Part shown: piece by piece, positions 1 to 12,119 of the stretch
Numbering within the stretch: the first letter of the stretch is position 1
How the letters are laid out: each line of letters begins with the position of its first letter
Source: Lutraria lutraria
Lineage: Eukaryota; Mollusca; Bivalvia; Venerida; Mactridae
Direction: 5' to 3'
Length of the DNA: 64,000 bases
NCBI GenBank assembly: GCA_964023205.1
Contig: OZ026848.1
Coordinates: 3,028,501-3,092,500 of the forward strand
The notes under the pieces: generated by a model
What the model was told of the DNA's origin: nothing
The model's input: only the letters and a program-made list of their open reading frames with translations
Database searches by the model: none
Made by a program: the position numbers and the translations under genes

Positions 1-770
1 TACTGTGAATGATGCTCCATACTCCATATGCAGAGATCTTGCTTAAAAAACAAGCAATGAAGAAAGGTCAATAAGAGATGGTCAGTTAATCATCTACAAA
101 CATTTCATGAGGACATTATATCAATGCCTAAGTACCATGTCAAGACAATTTGTTTATGATAAAGTGAACATTTACATTCAGTCTTCAAGCAGGAGCAGTC
201 TTATCTTACCAGACAGGATGCTTCTTATCTAAAGGAAGACCCAAAGAGTACAACTGGGTAGATAACCACTGACCTTCCATGATCTTGAGCTAATTGGACA
301 ACTTCCTCATGTGTGAAGATCATCTTGTCAGATTACTGACACAGTACCAGGCAAAACAATAAGTATACAAGATGACACAAGTGTATTTAAATCATGTGGT
401 AAGATATCCCAGACCATACAGCTTAATATACATTTTCAAGAGCATTTAACAAAATGAATGCTCTTTTTAACAAATCACATTACACAAATTAACATAAAAC
501 GAACTTTGCCTGCAACATAGAAGCCAGATGACCATCACTCAATCTCTCAGCAATGCACATAGATCAGAAAGCAATGTTGAAAGAAATGCCTGTACATGTA
601 TTTGAAAGAAACACAAATAAAACACTTTGTAAACAATAATAATTTAAAGCATCTAAAATGTATTATTATGTCATAATAAATCCTTGGTAACACTGTGATT
701 TACAGTTGAGTCAAGAAAAAAGGAGTACAATGATTTTCACTAAAACAATTTTGTTTCAATATAGATAAGA
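1..770. other. gene-free stretch
   Basis: This AT-rich sequence has no convincing exon, RNA gene or repeat boundary. A minus-strand GTAAG-type donor near 205 is preceded by a short open stretch, but that stretch contains a stop before the donor, so no exon is claimed. Confidence 0.4.
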
Positions 771-949
771 GTACAACCTCTCTAGTGCGGTCTTTTCTTG
801 AGCAACAACTTCCCTCCAACAACAGCATGATTTTTCTCACTGTACTATTTAAATATAAATTTAACCCCTCTAGAGCAACAATCTCTCAACAATGACATAC
901 TTTAGAAACTCCAAAAGGGTGTTGCTTTGGAGAGGTTGCACTGTTGTAC
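771..949. repeat. MITE family B, copy 1 (CAACCTCTCTAG-type ends)
   Basis: The copy starts with TACAACCTCTCTAG and ends with GGAGAGGTTGCACTGT, which are imperfect inverted repeats of each other. Three more copies lie at 31420-31600, 47837-48016 and 49454-49549. Internal phrases such as AACAACAGCATGATTTTT are shared. This is a short non-autonomous DNA transposon with no coding capacity. Confidence 0.75.
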
Positions 950-999
950 ATGTTTAGAACATGATATCAAACCTCAGTGTAGTGTAATATTGTATTTTC

Positions 1000-1184
1000 A
1001 TTTATTTTCGTTGGGCTCAATTTTCGTGGTTTTTACTAAAATGGCTATTTCGTGGGGACATAAATTCATGGATTTAGATTTTTAAAAAGAAATGCTTTAT
1101 ATCTGTATTTAAATTCGTGGGGATTTGATTTCGTGGATGAGCCGACCCACGAATTCCACGAAATTAAATCCCAACGAAAATTAA
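1000..1184. repeat. palindromic MITE (TTTTCGTTGGG ends)
   Basis: The left end reads ATTTATTTTCGTTGGG and the right end reads CCCAACGAAAATTAAT, forming a terminal inverted repeat. Several 'TTCGTGG' and 'CCACGAA' motifs inside extend the palindrome. I recognise this sequence type from bivalve genomes in general, but cannot assign a family name. It does not encode protein. Confidence 0.7.
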
Positions 1185-1711
1185 TGATTCCACAGTATTC
1201 AGCATGAATTTGAGTCATAATCAAATGAATACTTAGAAAACTACCAACATACTTGTTTTACATTGCACAATATACAGAAATATTTGGTACAAGCTGACAA
1301 ACCAATTATTGAGCTTACTGTAAAGTATACAAGATACTTACTTTATAATTTGTATGGCATTCTCTCGGCAGGGATATAAAGGAAACTTTTATAGAACAAA
1401 TCAACTGTTTTTGAAAGTTTATTTTTTAGACGATTCGGTAAGGCTCGACTCATGGTCATTGTTTGCAGTTTCTTTTTTTTACAACGTCCCCATCCAAATG
1501 GCACACCAATTTATTAATTGGCCAAGCATATACTAGTCTTCAGATATTAGCACAAAAAATCACACATGAGTACTTATAAATTTAAGTCAATGTAAACAAT
1601 ACTAACACATGAATCTAATTGACATTAGTATACAATTCATACACCAGGGTTTTGTAATAACACAAATAGCACTTAATACCTTTAATTTATGCCTTTCATG
1701 CTTAAATTATA

Positions 1712-1852
1712 TACAGTTAAACCTGTGAACAAAGGCCATTGTTGGGAAAAATAAAAGTTCTGATGTTATTTTGTTTAAAATAACCAGTGACAGTTTTTAA
1801 AAGTTTATGCTACCTTTATTTGGAGGTGGTCACTAACTCAGGTTTGACTGTA
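1712..1852. repeat. MITE family A, copy 1 (CAGTCAAACCTGTG-type ends)
   Basis: Starts TACAGTTAAACCTGTG and ends CAGGTTTGACTGTA, so it is a TA-flanked palindromic element of about 140 bp. Relatives lie at 5861-6040, 17132-17311, 20169-20343, 38486-38622 and 41479-41640. The CAGT...ACTG ends with flanking TA fit a Tc1/mariner/pogo-type MITE. A minus-strand AATAAA (complement of 1815-1820) inside it lies downstream of the stop of the 2026-3077 exon and could act as a poly(A) signal. Confidence 0.75.
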
Positions 1853-2025
1853 ATCACAAGATAATTTAAAGACATAAAACAATATATACATGTACTCCAA
1901 GGGAATAACAGTAAAAGTTAATACCAATTAATTAAAGCTAACGAGACAGTGCCATGAGCAATGTAACAAATATACATGTACTATGACAGGTAATCAATCA
2001 ACAATGAAGATGTGGTTATTAATGG

Positions 2026-3077
2026 TCAGAATTGTTTATCTGGGAGGGAATCACAGCTTCGCTTTGTCTCCCAGCGTCTTGCAAACAATGGAGATTTTGG
2101 TACAAGCTTTTTAAACAAGGAACAAGAACTGATTGATTTACCTGGGGGGATGTCTAGTTTTTCAATGGATGGATACCTCGTACTTAATTTATCAAATACC
2201 ATGTTAGAACTTTTTGACAACTTTTTCTTTGCTTTCTTTGAAATTTCTTTAGAGGATTCCCTTTTATCCAGCTGATTGTCACTCTTGGCTATTTGATTTT
2301 CTACTTTTAGAAACGGTTGTAAAGGCATTTTGCTTAACATATTCTCTTGAGAATAAAAATCTTCGGTCTGAGGAGTAAGTGTAAACACTTCATCTAAATC
2401 CGACTTTACTGAAGGGGAATTACTCAAGGATTCCTGAGAGGCATCAAATGATTTGGTTAGCTCCCTTTCTGACTGAGAATTCTGTCTATTGAACAGTGGT
2501 TTACTTGGTAAACATAGTGTGTTTCCATGGTGACTCTCCACTTCTGCCTCATCGACACTATCAATCTTTGTCAAGGAGGTGTGGCTAAATTTTATGCCCA
2601 CGTTTTCATTGGATGAGAAGGGTGAGCGACCAACCGAACTACAGCCCGACCTATTTCTTTCAGGCTTAAGTAACGGAGAGAGTTGAAGTTTGTCTCGATC
2701 AATAGAATGCATGTCATTCAAGCTTTTACAAACACCATTGGATTTAACCACTTTCAAATCTTGAAACCCGCTAAAACTTCTATCCCTCTTAATCGAGTCA
2801 ATGTCTCGACGGACAGAAATAATTTTTCCATTTTTGGTAATGATAACCGACCCGTCCTTGCGTATGATGGAACTTCCTGTTGCTGTTTTTGATGTTGCAC
2901 GACGTAGTAACGTATGACTAGGGCTAGTGGATGATACTTTTTGTGATATATGTACGCTGTTCAAACTCGTACCATCAAATGATTGTCTGTTACTCCAGCG
3001 TGATGATCGAAACGAAGAATGTAGCATGGTTGACAAGCGACGTATAATACTAGGAGAATCTGATTCCCGTATTGTCT
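2026..3077 (-). CDS. last coding exon of an unidentified serine-rich, basic protein
   Basis: I do not recognise this protein. On the minus strand the exon opens after a good splice acceptor (pyrimidine-rich tract ending TTTCAG, boundary at 3077). After two bases that complete a split codon, 349 sense codons run to a TGA at 2028-2026. There is no ATG near the exon start, so this is an internal-to-terminal exon, not a whole gene. The product is rich in Ser, Lys and Arg and shows no membrane segment or cysteine motif. It has basophilic kinase-like sites (RRLS, RRATS) and a lysine cluster (KKAKKKLSK) about 90 residues from the end. Composition suggests a disordered, phosphorylated cytoplasmic tail. 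An upstream exon at 9798-9863 ends in a compatible phase. Other exons were not found, and the function is unknown. Confidence 0.65.
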
Positions 3078-5860
3078 CTGAAATATAAACAAGAACTGTT
3101 GGGTATTTAGTTAACTAACACAGAATGCTGGCAAAAATGATATGCATTATAGTAAAATACTGAAGTGTTCATAAAAACCAAACAATAAGTATAAGATAAA
3201 ATTCTGTCTTAAGACAATTTACATATTTATGTTATTAATTCTATAACCATCACGCAAAAGTTTTTTATTTATACAATGTAAGTAGGTTGTACATGTAATT
3301 AACAAAACCATGACAATGTCGACATCTCATGTTTGGGATATATGAAGCAAAGACAATTTGTTTAAATCTAAAATTTTCTTTGGGTTCTGAAAAAGGCCAT
3401 AATATTACATAATTATACATCATAATAATTTACTACATCATATACTAATACCCATACATTAATACGATAAATTGTTAGAAACAAATTAGGTTAGTACATA
3501 AATCATGTTTTAGACTGAACAATTTTACGTCGAATGCAATTTCACCAGGTATAGCATGCTTGGCCTTACTTGTAAGCACACTGGGAAATCATGTGCACTG
3601 ACATTTTGTGCTCTACATAGTCAAGAAATGCTTTAAAACCATAGTATTGTCTCTAAATTGTGGTTATACAAAAAAAAACTCCAATGCACTTTTATAAATC
3701 ATTTCACATTTTCTAATATTTACTAAAGGTTGGAAAAAATGGAGTATGCAAAACTGTCTTAAGTATAGGGCTAGGGCGAGTATCTGAGTAGCCGCATAAT
3801 CTGTAAGCTAGAAAAATTGAGTATGAAAAATCGTTATTAATAAGATTTGTTGATCGCGATCTTGTTTGTTAACAAAAAGTATGTTCTTTGATCTTAAAAA
3901 TCTCTTCTGTGAATATAATTATGTTGTCCCATCAGGGTCTACTTTGTTTGCTAAGAGGTCTAACGGGATCTATTACACAGCTAGTACACAGACTTAAACC
4001 AGAAAATAGTGCTATTAAATCTATTAACTGAAATGGAGTTCATATAAATTTATGCCATAGAACCTGAGGTTATATCGATTCATTTCAATATTCTTCAATA
4101 AATAATTTAATTGTCTTCAAAAACTGAAATGCTACAAGTTTTAGATGGGTTACTTGATAACAAAATAAAGATTCATGATTTGATTTGCGAATATTGTAAG
4201 TGCTGAATCCTGGATCGGATCAGATTACCACAGCCCTACTAAATTATATACTGCTATCTTTGGTAACAACTTGGCTTAGTCTTAATGTTGACCAATGAAA
4301 AGGCCTGTTTTCAGAGGCCTGTATCAAAAACTTCTTGAATATCACCAGGCTTGAGAGAAATATTGTCTCAAATGTTCAACATTCATGCAGGATGATTACA
4401 GATTAACAGATTCATTCACACAAATAAAGTCCCCAGTCATTTAATTACTACAATTATTGCAACAAAACATTCAAATAACTATCACCATTGTTTGTTTATT
4501 TAGTCCTATTTCTCATAATGTGATAAGGAGCACAAATCTTTATAAGTGATTGAGCAGATTTCAAGGATAAGAAGTTGTGAACACCTACGAGTATAATAGA
4601 TTTATTTAAAAATATACAATAACCAATTAGATGTTGTAGCTCTATAGTAACAAATTTTAAGTCAAATTTTAACAACAGTCTGACAAACATGGTCATGTAT
4701 TAATTTAATTGAATTAATAAAATCCTATTGTCTCGAACACACTAATTAATTTACATGTATATATGTTTTGTAATCTAAAGATTCCTTTGAAAAACAAGCA
4801 CAGGGGTAAATGGTATGATACGTAATTGTTTTAACATCCAAAACATGATTTAGAATAAAACATGAAGTATAAAGAGATATACAGTAAAACCCCTGATCAC
4901 CATGCAGACTCCTATTGGACTGAGCCATAACTCTAGATTTTCTGAGAATTTCGGTTTTCAGGAACATTTTTCAGAAATTCTGTAAAGATGGGTCTTGAAA
5001 AATTGTCTGAATTTCAGAGAATTCCGGTTTTCAGGGAGTCCAGGTTTCAGCAATTTTACTGTACATTGATTAATACATTAAAACCCTAGTTACAGACACC
5101 CTTGAAATACAGACACCCTGGTATAAAGGGCACTTTGTTAGAACAAAAATGTCCGTAATAGAGGAGTTCTACCGTACAGTCAGCAAATGACACCAGATGA
5201 TGACATACGTGATGTCGTTTGATTTTGACAACTGACACTACGGTTATCAGTACAACTAAGTTGTTATACTCGGTTGAGAGTAGACAGATGCATAACCTAA
5301 CACATCAAACCATTCATAACTAATTCCAAAACAATACGCTAAAATATATCAACAATTCTACCATAACATGCAGTTATTGTAATTCAGAACACGGATGTAA
5401 CAGTTCGTGCGGTTAGTTTAACATTTAACTTAAGTATAAAAAATAATCATACAAGGCATTGAAATTGGACGAAATCGAAAACTTGATCTCCGATCTGAAA
5501 GAAAGCATTCAAATATTCATATTACAGCTATAATAAGAGTAATAGACAACAAATAAACTCAAATTCCTGAAAAGAAACAAAATATGAACTAAAAGTTGTA
5601 TATTACATGAAACTTAAGACAACAAACAACTAGATATACATGGATCTACTTTTAAACAAATGGAAAATGTTTTAACGCATCATAATTATCTCCATTTATG
5701 ACAATTTACGAAGCATTCAAATAAACAACATAATTCATATCAAGACAAAAATATATTCATGTTTCTGAGCTGTGACATCATTGTTGCTAATACTTATATT
5801 TACCTCCTATTAGATATTCATGTGCTAGTGAAACAACATTCTTCTCCAGAATGTATATCA
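3078..5860. other. probable intron sequence with degenerate repeats
   Basis: This is likely intronic to the minus-strand gene ending at 2026. No exon was seen. Degenerate palindromic repeat material with 'TTTCAGG' and 'TCTGAAATTC' phrases occupies about 4880-5060. A further CAGT-ended repeat remnant lies at about 5060-5185. The remainder is AT-rich without structure I can support. Confidence 0.4.
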
Positions 5861-6040
5861 TGGTCAAACCTCGGAACAAAAGCAAACCTAAATAAAGACA
5901 TCATGAGGCCTTTATTGACAGGTGGCCTAAATTTGGAGGTCATTTTGCTGTATCTATTAAATGACATCTTTTAAAAGAATGGCTTTTATTCACAGGGTGA
6001 ACCTAATTCAGAGGTAGCCACTAAGACATGTTTGACTGTA
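5861..6040. repeat. MITE family A, copy 2
   Basis: The right end is well preserved (ACATGTTTGACTGTA). The left end (GGTCAAACCTCGGAAC) is degraded. Internal phrases 'GGCCTTTATTGACAGGTGG' and 'GAGGTCATTTTG' match the copies at 17132 and 20169. Confidence 0.65.
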
Positions 6041-6570
6041 TAAGATTGGGGCAATTAAACCTAGAACAATAATAACTGAGAATAATACAACAGACTTCAC
6101 AAACACATCATTAGTAAGATACTGCTCACAAAACTGCAGCTGAAGGAAACGACTAACGCACACATGCCCAGGGCATACTAAAGCATGCAGGTACTTCAGT
6201 ACAATTGAAGTATGCAGTTTTTCTTTTGTGATGGCACTTACAGGTGCATGTACATTTCTGTTAATTGCTTCATTTCATTTACCATACATGTGACAACAGC
6301 TTATTTACTAATTAGACAACAGAGTACAATCAAAACTTGAGACCAAAGTTCATGTGAAGAGTGGATAGAGTATTAACATTTTTTACAGTAATGGTTCCTT
6401 CCACTGCTGGATTTTACTATAAGTGTGATCTACTAGCTGGTCTTCCTGTTTGTGTGCTAGTCATTATTTAAAAAAGGCCAATAGCTTTTGTACCAACAGC
6501 CTAAAGAAAACTAATACTAGTATCAATTTACTGTATGTATATGTATGGAAAGTTTTTTTTATCCCATGAA

Positions 6571-6791
6571 CTAAATGAGTGAAACAGGCACACTAATCGA
6601 CACAATGGTTCTCATTGGTAGGCTAAAATCTAGAGCATCTTCTGATTTCCCGGCAGATTCAAAGCCATGCTGGTAAATAGAGCCAATCAAAAAATAAGTC
6701 CTATCATCATGCCATGCAAGTCTATGACAAAAAGAACAAACTGGTAAGCACTCAGGACACAGAATCCACTTACTAACCCTGGAACAAACCC
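6571..6791 (-). CDS. candidate cysteine-rich terminal exon, unknown
   Basis: This is a weak call. On the minus strand a strong acceptor (CTTCTTTCTCCCTAATAG) is followed from 6791 by an open frame ending in TAG at 6573-6571. The translated part has a zinc-ribbon-like cysteine spacing (CPECLPVCSFCHR: C-x2-C-x3-C-x2-C-H) and then an acidic and hydrophobic stretch (DDRTYFLIGSIYQHGF). It begins with two bases completing a codon, the same phase as the 2026-3077 exon. It could therefore be an alternative last exon after 9798-9863, an independent gene's last exon, or chance. No downstream donor is convincing. A second open frame on the same strand is hydrophobic but is broken by a stop. Confidence 0.25.
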
Positions 6792-6849
6792 CTATTAGGG
6801 AGAAAGAAGCGGAGATAAAGTCATATAGCAGAATGCCTGTGTGTCTTCA

Positions 6850-7949
6850 GAACCCCAACATTGTTGATGTGAGGTATGGAGCAGTGGCCATCTTTTGTGG
6901 TGAGATGATGTAGGTGCACACCTAGATAAAGTCATCAAATGTAAAAATGGATGTTCAAAGAGACAGTAGGCACAAAAACAAAGAAAGTTTTATATATTAA
7001 TGTAACAAAAATAAATTACATGAACATTTGTGACGCTGATTTTTGTATTGAGAACAAAAACAATGTTTTAACACATATACATGTATATATACATACATAC
7101 ATCATATATTAATTGACTTATTATCAGTAAAATTTAATGTACATTCAACACTGTTCATCCATATTTTAATGTAAGCAATATACAGAAAAATATATGTTTA
7201 CAAAATGTAAATCAATACAGTCATGTAACTGATCTAAGATAAAATCAGTTAGAAATCTTCGGGGAATTTAAATCTGATTACAAAAAGCAAACACATAGAT
7301 TTACCATAAACAATTACAAAAAAAAGGTATTGCTTTAAAGTAATTGGTCCACTGAGTATTCACGACTCTCTAGTTATTTTGCCTCTTTGTCATGAAAATT
7401 TGCTTGATGTATCATATACAATGTAACTATTTTACACAATAAAAAAAAATACAAGCATTCCTGTTTACAACAAACGTTCGGTTATATCCAAAACAAAATA
7501 GCGTGTAATAAATACCAGACAATTCTAACTTTGATGGATAAATTGAAAGTCTCAGAATATCAGAGAAATTCATTTAATGTACATCAGAAAGTAATTGTCA
7601 ATTCACGTTATTAGATGCCTTTCATTGATTACTATACATTTGCCACCTGAGGCCAAGCCTTCATCTGAACATTTCTAGAAATTGCAAACAATAAAGACAA
7701 GACGCCTTTAATGTAGTTTTTTTTCAAATAAACTGTTGATCAAATTCCAGAATAGAGTATTACGTCATGACAAATAATGTTTTATACGAGATTTTAGAAG
7801 CTGATCTAATACATTGTGGATTCCCCGGGTGTTGAAAAGCAACACTATCGCCATGTTAAAACTTATGTCTTCTGAGACACAAATATAATAAATTTTGGAT
7901 ATGTAAGAATTATGTAGGGAAATTATGAATCCGCTAAGTAAGCATACAT
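6850..7949. other. gene-free stretch
   Basis: AT-rich sequence with short TA and ATAC runs near 7075-7105. Nothing supportable was seen. Confidence 0.35.
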
Positions 7950-8140
7950 GTAACAAGAACAGCGCGAGCGCTGCCAATGCTCATCAGTTCACCGCCTCAG
8001 TGAAATCTAGCCACCTACGAAGTTCCATGTTGCTACCTCTTATAATTTCTGAGTTATGAGCTACATTAAAGTGTTTGCACAATGCAGAAACTTCTATGCT
8101 GCAGTGATCACAGTAGCTCAATTTTTTCTTCCAAAACAGA
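7950..8140. repeat. dispersed repeat, uninterrupted copy
   Basis: Phrases such as CATGTTGCTACCTCTTATA, 'TTTCTGAG', 'CAGTGATCACA' and 'TAGCTC' recur in the same order at 12120-12395. There the copy is interrupted by a hairpin MITE. The uninterrupted copy lets the insertion point of that hairpin be read. Confidence 0.6.
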
Positions 8141-8764
8141 CAAGATTATAAATAAATATAAATGGTTTTTTTTAAGGTAGGGGGATGAGTTTGTTAAGTC
8201 TTGAACAAAGAAGCCTTTTGGAAATTGAAACATGTTACCAAAGATGGCCTTTTTAAAAGAGTAACAATAAGAACCACATTGTTTATAAATGAAAGGCCTA
8301 AAATTGAAACAGAACAGTTACTGTAATGATAAATCAAACTGAATGTGCCTTCTAATGGCATCATATCTGATGTATAAACCCATTTAATAAAAGGTATTCA
8401 TTGCATGCATGTTTTCCCTATTTCAGTAAAACTTCTATCTCTGTGTAAATAAGATATTTTAAGTCAGGAAAAAATTAAGATTCCAGTAAATTTATCTGCA
8501 AATTTCTATTGAACTATCACATGGTAGCTTGAATATAATCATAATTACAAAATAAATCACAGTTAATAGCAGTAGTTAAATTGGCACAACATTGAACAAG
8601 GACAAATGATTCCATAAAAAATAACATGAGTATATACTATGTCACAGATGTTACACAATAAACAAGAAGACATTGCAAAATATAAGAAACAAGAGGCGTT
8701 CGACAAATACGGATTCCCTCTAAATGTCAACTGGATAGTTATTTCCAATTATTGATCAATCAGG

Positions 8765-9045
8765 AACCATTCTCCGAAGCCTAAGTAATGCAGGTCAAAT
8801 TGCTCTCCATTAAATTTTATTGGTTGAAAAAGTTGTTTGTCTTGAAGGTCACTGTAACCCTGACTTTAAATCTACTAACCTCAAAATCAATAGGGATCAT
8901 TTACATGCAGTGACCAAACTTCCAAATAAACCTGAGGACCACAGTCAAATTGTACTCTAGCTATTGGTCTAAGTTTGGTTACAGATAGACTGATGGATCT
9001 ACATGTGAAAAGCAATATAATTATATCATCCTTTCTTCAGTTCTT
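8765..9045. repeat. dispersed non-coding repeat with GGTCA phrases
   Basis: Contains 'TTGAAGGTCACTGTAACC', 'AGTGACCAAACTTCC' and 'CTGAGGACC', shared with 32935-33345 and loosely with 15142-15510. These look like copies of one old dispersed family. No coding potential is evident. Confidence 0.55.
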
Positions 9046-9047
9046 CA

Positions 9048-9068
9048 GGGGGGGGGGGGGGGGGGGGG
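9048..9068 (+). repeat. poly-G tract
   Basis: A run of 21 G. A second long G run lies near 38299-38315. Such tracts are polymorphic and prone to sequencing error. Confidence 0.9.
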
Positions 9069-9099
9069 TTAAAATATAAAAAAAATTGAAATATTACAA

Positions 9100-9330
9100 T
9101 TAGAGGGCCAGGTCACAAAATATGCCTGCCAAGAGCCATAACTCAGAAGTGCCTGGGCCGATTATCGAATATTACCAAGATCTCATGGCCATTAACGTTT
9201 CCATCAAGTTTGGTGAGGATTCGAATAAAACTGTTAGATTAAGAGAGCGGACACCGTTGTGGACGCCACCCGCCGTGTGTTTTCCCATAATACGGCACGT
9301 TTTTCAAACGGGCATACAAAAAAGATAAAT
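9100..9330 (+). repeat. dispersed repeat, plus-orientation copy
   Basis: Shares 'AAGTTTGGTGAGGAT', 'GAGAGCGGACACC', 'TTGTGGACGC' and the ending 'CCCATAATACG..CATTTTTCAAA' with 35440-35700. The open frame across it is a by-product of the repeat and has no gene-like features. A 'GAGCCATAACTC' phrase links it to repeats often seen in mollusc DNA. Confidence 0.6.
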
Positions 9331-9797
9331 TCATCAGTTTCATGTAAATATCGAATGGGCCGTTAAACATTGTAATGTTCAGTTTTCTGTACCAAGGTAA
9401 CTATTGATGTGAGCAGTGTTGAATGTTTTGAGGACATCTAGATTTGGTAATAGAACACAGAGTTACAAGGTGGCTTGGTCTTTGTAACTTACTAATACAG
9501 TTCTGTTGGCTGTGCAGGTTTGTATGTAGCTAGAAATTCATAAGGTATGGTTGAAATTTAGCACTGCTTTCGGCGGAACTATTTTTACACAATGCATTTT
9601 TTCATACCAATCAACATATTGTAGTCATTCATTCTGCTTTGTAGCACATATCTTAAACCTACAGTCCTGATTGACATTACTGTATTAATATAGATTAGTA
9701 AATATTCAGCACAATCAACTTAAAGAGTTAAATGCAAAAAAGAGGGCCCATCTAAAAGTAACTGAAGCAGGTGAAGCAAAAACAACAGCTTGTATAC

Positions 9798-9863
9798 CTG
9801 ACACAGAAGTTTGAGAGGGTCGTTTGACTGGAACATTAAACATGAGTATTTCCATTAACATAA
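9798..9863 (-). CDS. candidate 66-bp internal exon of the 2026-3077 gene
   Basis: On the minus strand a strong acceptor (GTTTTCTTCTTCAG) precedes base 9863, and a GTATAC donor follows base 9798. The 66 bases hold two bases finishing a codon, 21 open codons, and one base starting the next codon. That last base fits the two leading bases of the 2026-3077 exon, so the join keeps the frame. The encoded stretch includes VPVKRPSQTSVS, similar in tone to the serine-rich tail it would precede. The evidence is splice signals and phase only. There is no homology support. Confidence 0.4.
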
Positions 9864-10202
9864 CTGAAGAAGAAAACAAGGAGAAAAATAAAAATAAAGT
9901 GAATCTGGTGTAATTTCTACAACAAGTGCTTTTTTCTAAATTACTATCCAGACAACTACAAATAATTACACATATAACATGCAACTGATAGTCCTTAAAT
10001 GAATGTAGAACAAAACACAATAACACTTCCCTAAGGCTAATTATTTGTTTTGCAGTTACAAAACTTCTTATTGAAAAATCCCCTTTCCTATTATGTTTGA
10101 GCAATTTTGACAAAACATTCTTTGTTTCCTATACTCTCTTTAGAAGAAGCAAATAATTTAACAAAAATCACTCCAACCTGTATATATTAAAAGTTCTCAG
10201 AT

Positions 10203-10476
10203 ATAGCTTGACTAAGTGTTTTGAGCCGTAACGAAATTATTCAGAATAACTCACTAAGTCAAATAGGGGATATGGATATCTGGAAAAAATCTGGAATTGA
10301 ACTCATGTGTGTTGGTTTATAAGTCTTACCCACCCCACCAGCGACACTTACAAACACTATTGTGCTAAATTATTCTTATCTATCATCCGTAAATGCCTTT
10401 TATTCGGACAATCTACACTCCCCAGTTGATTTAGTGTATTCTTCCATCACAGCTCAAAAAACATGGTCTAGCTATT
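10203..10476 (-). repeat. MITE family E, copy 1 (ATAGCTTGAC ends)
   Basis: Terminal inverted repeats are ATAGCTTGACTAAGTGTTTT at the left and AAAACATGGTCTAGCTAT at the right. Relative to the copy at 30432-30642 the interior is reversed ('AAATAGGGGATATGGATAT' here, its complement there), so the two copies are in opposite orientation. Confidence 0.7.
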
Positions 10477-10479
10477 CTA

Positions 10480-12119
10480 TAACCATAAACAAACATTTAA
10501 AAACTATACTTTAATCATATAAAAGAATTCTCTAAATTTCAGTGCTTGATTAAAACTTTATATATATTGAAGAAATTTGTAAATCAATTCCAAACAATTT
10601 TTTCATGATATTATGTTCACACAGAAATCATAAATTTGCCAAAGACTAAAGAAACACTTCAAGATAGTAAGAAATACGTAATTTAATAAGTATCATAAAT
10701 TACAGAAAACTATTCAAACTGATTTAGTGAAAGTCAGGGCAATAAATAGTGAACACTTTGTTTAATTTCTTTTCAGAGTCATTTTACTGAACAGCTAGAA
10801 TGTTTAATTTAAGGCAACAGAACTGAAACACTGTAATCTATATCAGTTTCTTATTAATTGTTTGCCATAATATCACAACGTAATTCTTCGAAGATGATAT
10901 GACTTATTCAACTACCTTCCCATTACTTATAGTTCGGAATTGTTTGTATAACAATAATAGTAAAGATTTTATTGTTAGGGGCATTTATACAGGCATAGGC
11001 CCAATCGTCATTGTAAGCCTCATAAATTATAACATGTTACAAACATACAACAAATATGATATAAATCACGAACACAATCATGTGTCACTGTACTGTATAC
11101 AAAAGACAAGTAATGACCTTAGCTGATCTCATGTACCTAATTGACAACAACAGTAATTGGAACGGTTAAATAAGATTGGGTATTTGGAATCACAATATGT
11201 AGCAATAAACAACAAAATGAAAGGTGAAGCTAAATATATTGGAAGTGCAGCATGGACTGATGTGTGGAATCAGACACAAAATAAGAAAACATTTTATAGC
11301 ATGACAGAAGACAAATCAGTACAAAGAGGTTAGCTATGACCCTTAAAAATGTAAGTCTCATTGGCCAATTCCAGTGCCAAGTAGTGCTAGTAAATAGCTA
11401 AATAATGATACAAACACTGATGTAGTAATCAGATCCAATTAGGAACAATTAGATGAGAAAACCAAACAGGTATTCCAGGGTGATGTAAAACAATTCTTTC
11501 TCTTTCATTCACAGCATAAGTCAGGTACTGATACTTAGTTACCACAGTTTCATATAATTACAAGTTTTTAATACTAAAAATTGCTATATATGCCCCAGAA
11601 ATGGCAATACTAAGATTAAGCTCTTCATTTAGAAAACAAGAATGAAGGGACATCAATTGACCATTTTGACAGTTGGTTAGTCAGATATATTCCTCTATAA
11701 TATGACATCGTAACTATGAAAACATACCCCCTGATGATTTTAGTGAAACCGGTTGGGGTTCATTTACGAAACATTTTTTATACAACTATATTGATTTTTT
11801 ATTATGAAATATTAGAAAATAAAGTTAACAAAGAATTCGGAACATTTTTCCTTTTAATTATATATACAGCTCGTACCGTGAACATTAAACTTTTCACTAT
11901 ATATATTTATTATATATATCGGTTTGTCTTTGCCATATTATGTTGTAAATGGCCAAAGGCAATGTATTTTGCTATTTGCCAATAAACTTTGAACTTTGAT
12001 ATTAAAACACAACAGAAAAGAAAAGAACGGGACACTGATGTTACAGCCACCAGACCATATCATAAACAAAGCATTATAATTATAATAGACATAACTTAGT
12101 GTAAATAGCAACATTTTTC
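10480..12119. other. gene-free stretch
   Basis: No exon or repeat boundary was supported. A stretch at about 11930-12000 ends in AATAAACTTTGAACTTTG and resembles the 3' end of an old retroposon, but I could not confirm it. Confidence 0.35.

Noticed and set aside
205..345. Minus-strand exon-like segment (MIFTHEEVVQLAQDHG...) before a GTAAG donor, faintly cytochrome b5-like
   Set aside because: The frame meets a TAA before the donor, the upstream acceptor phase gives another stop, and the heme-binding motif is absent.
9122..9328. A 68-codon open frame
   Set aside because: It lies entirely in a dispersed repeat whose second copy at 35440-35700 does not keep the frame.
9715..10113. A 132-codon minus-strand frame taken as one gene
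   Set aside because: Only the part between splice signals at 9798 and 9863 looks exonic. The rest has intron-like composition.
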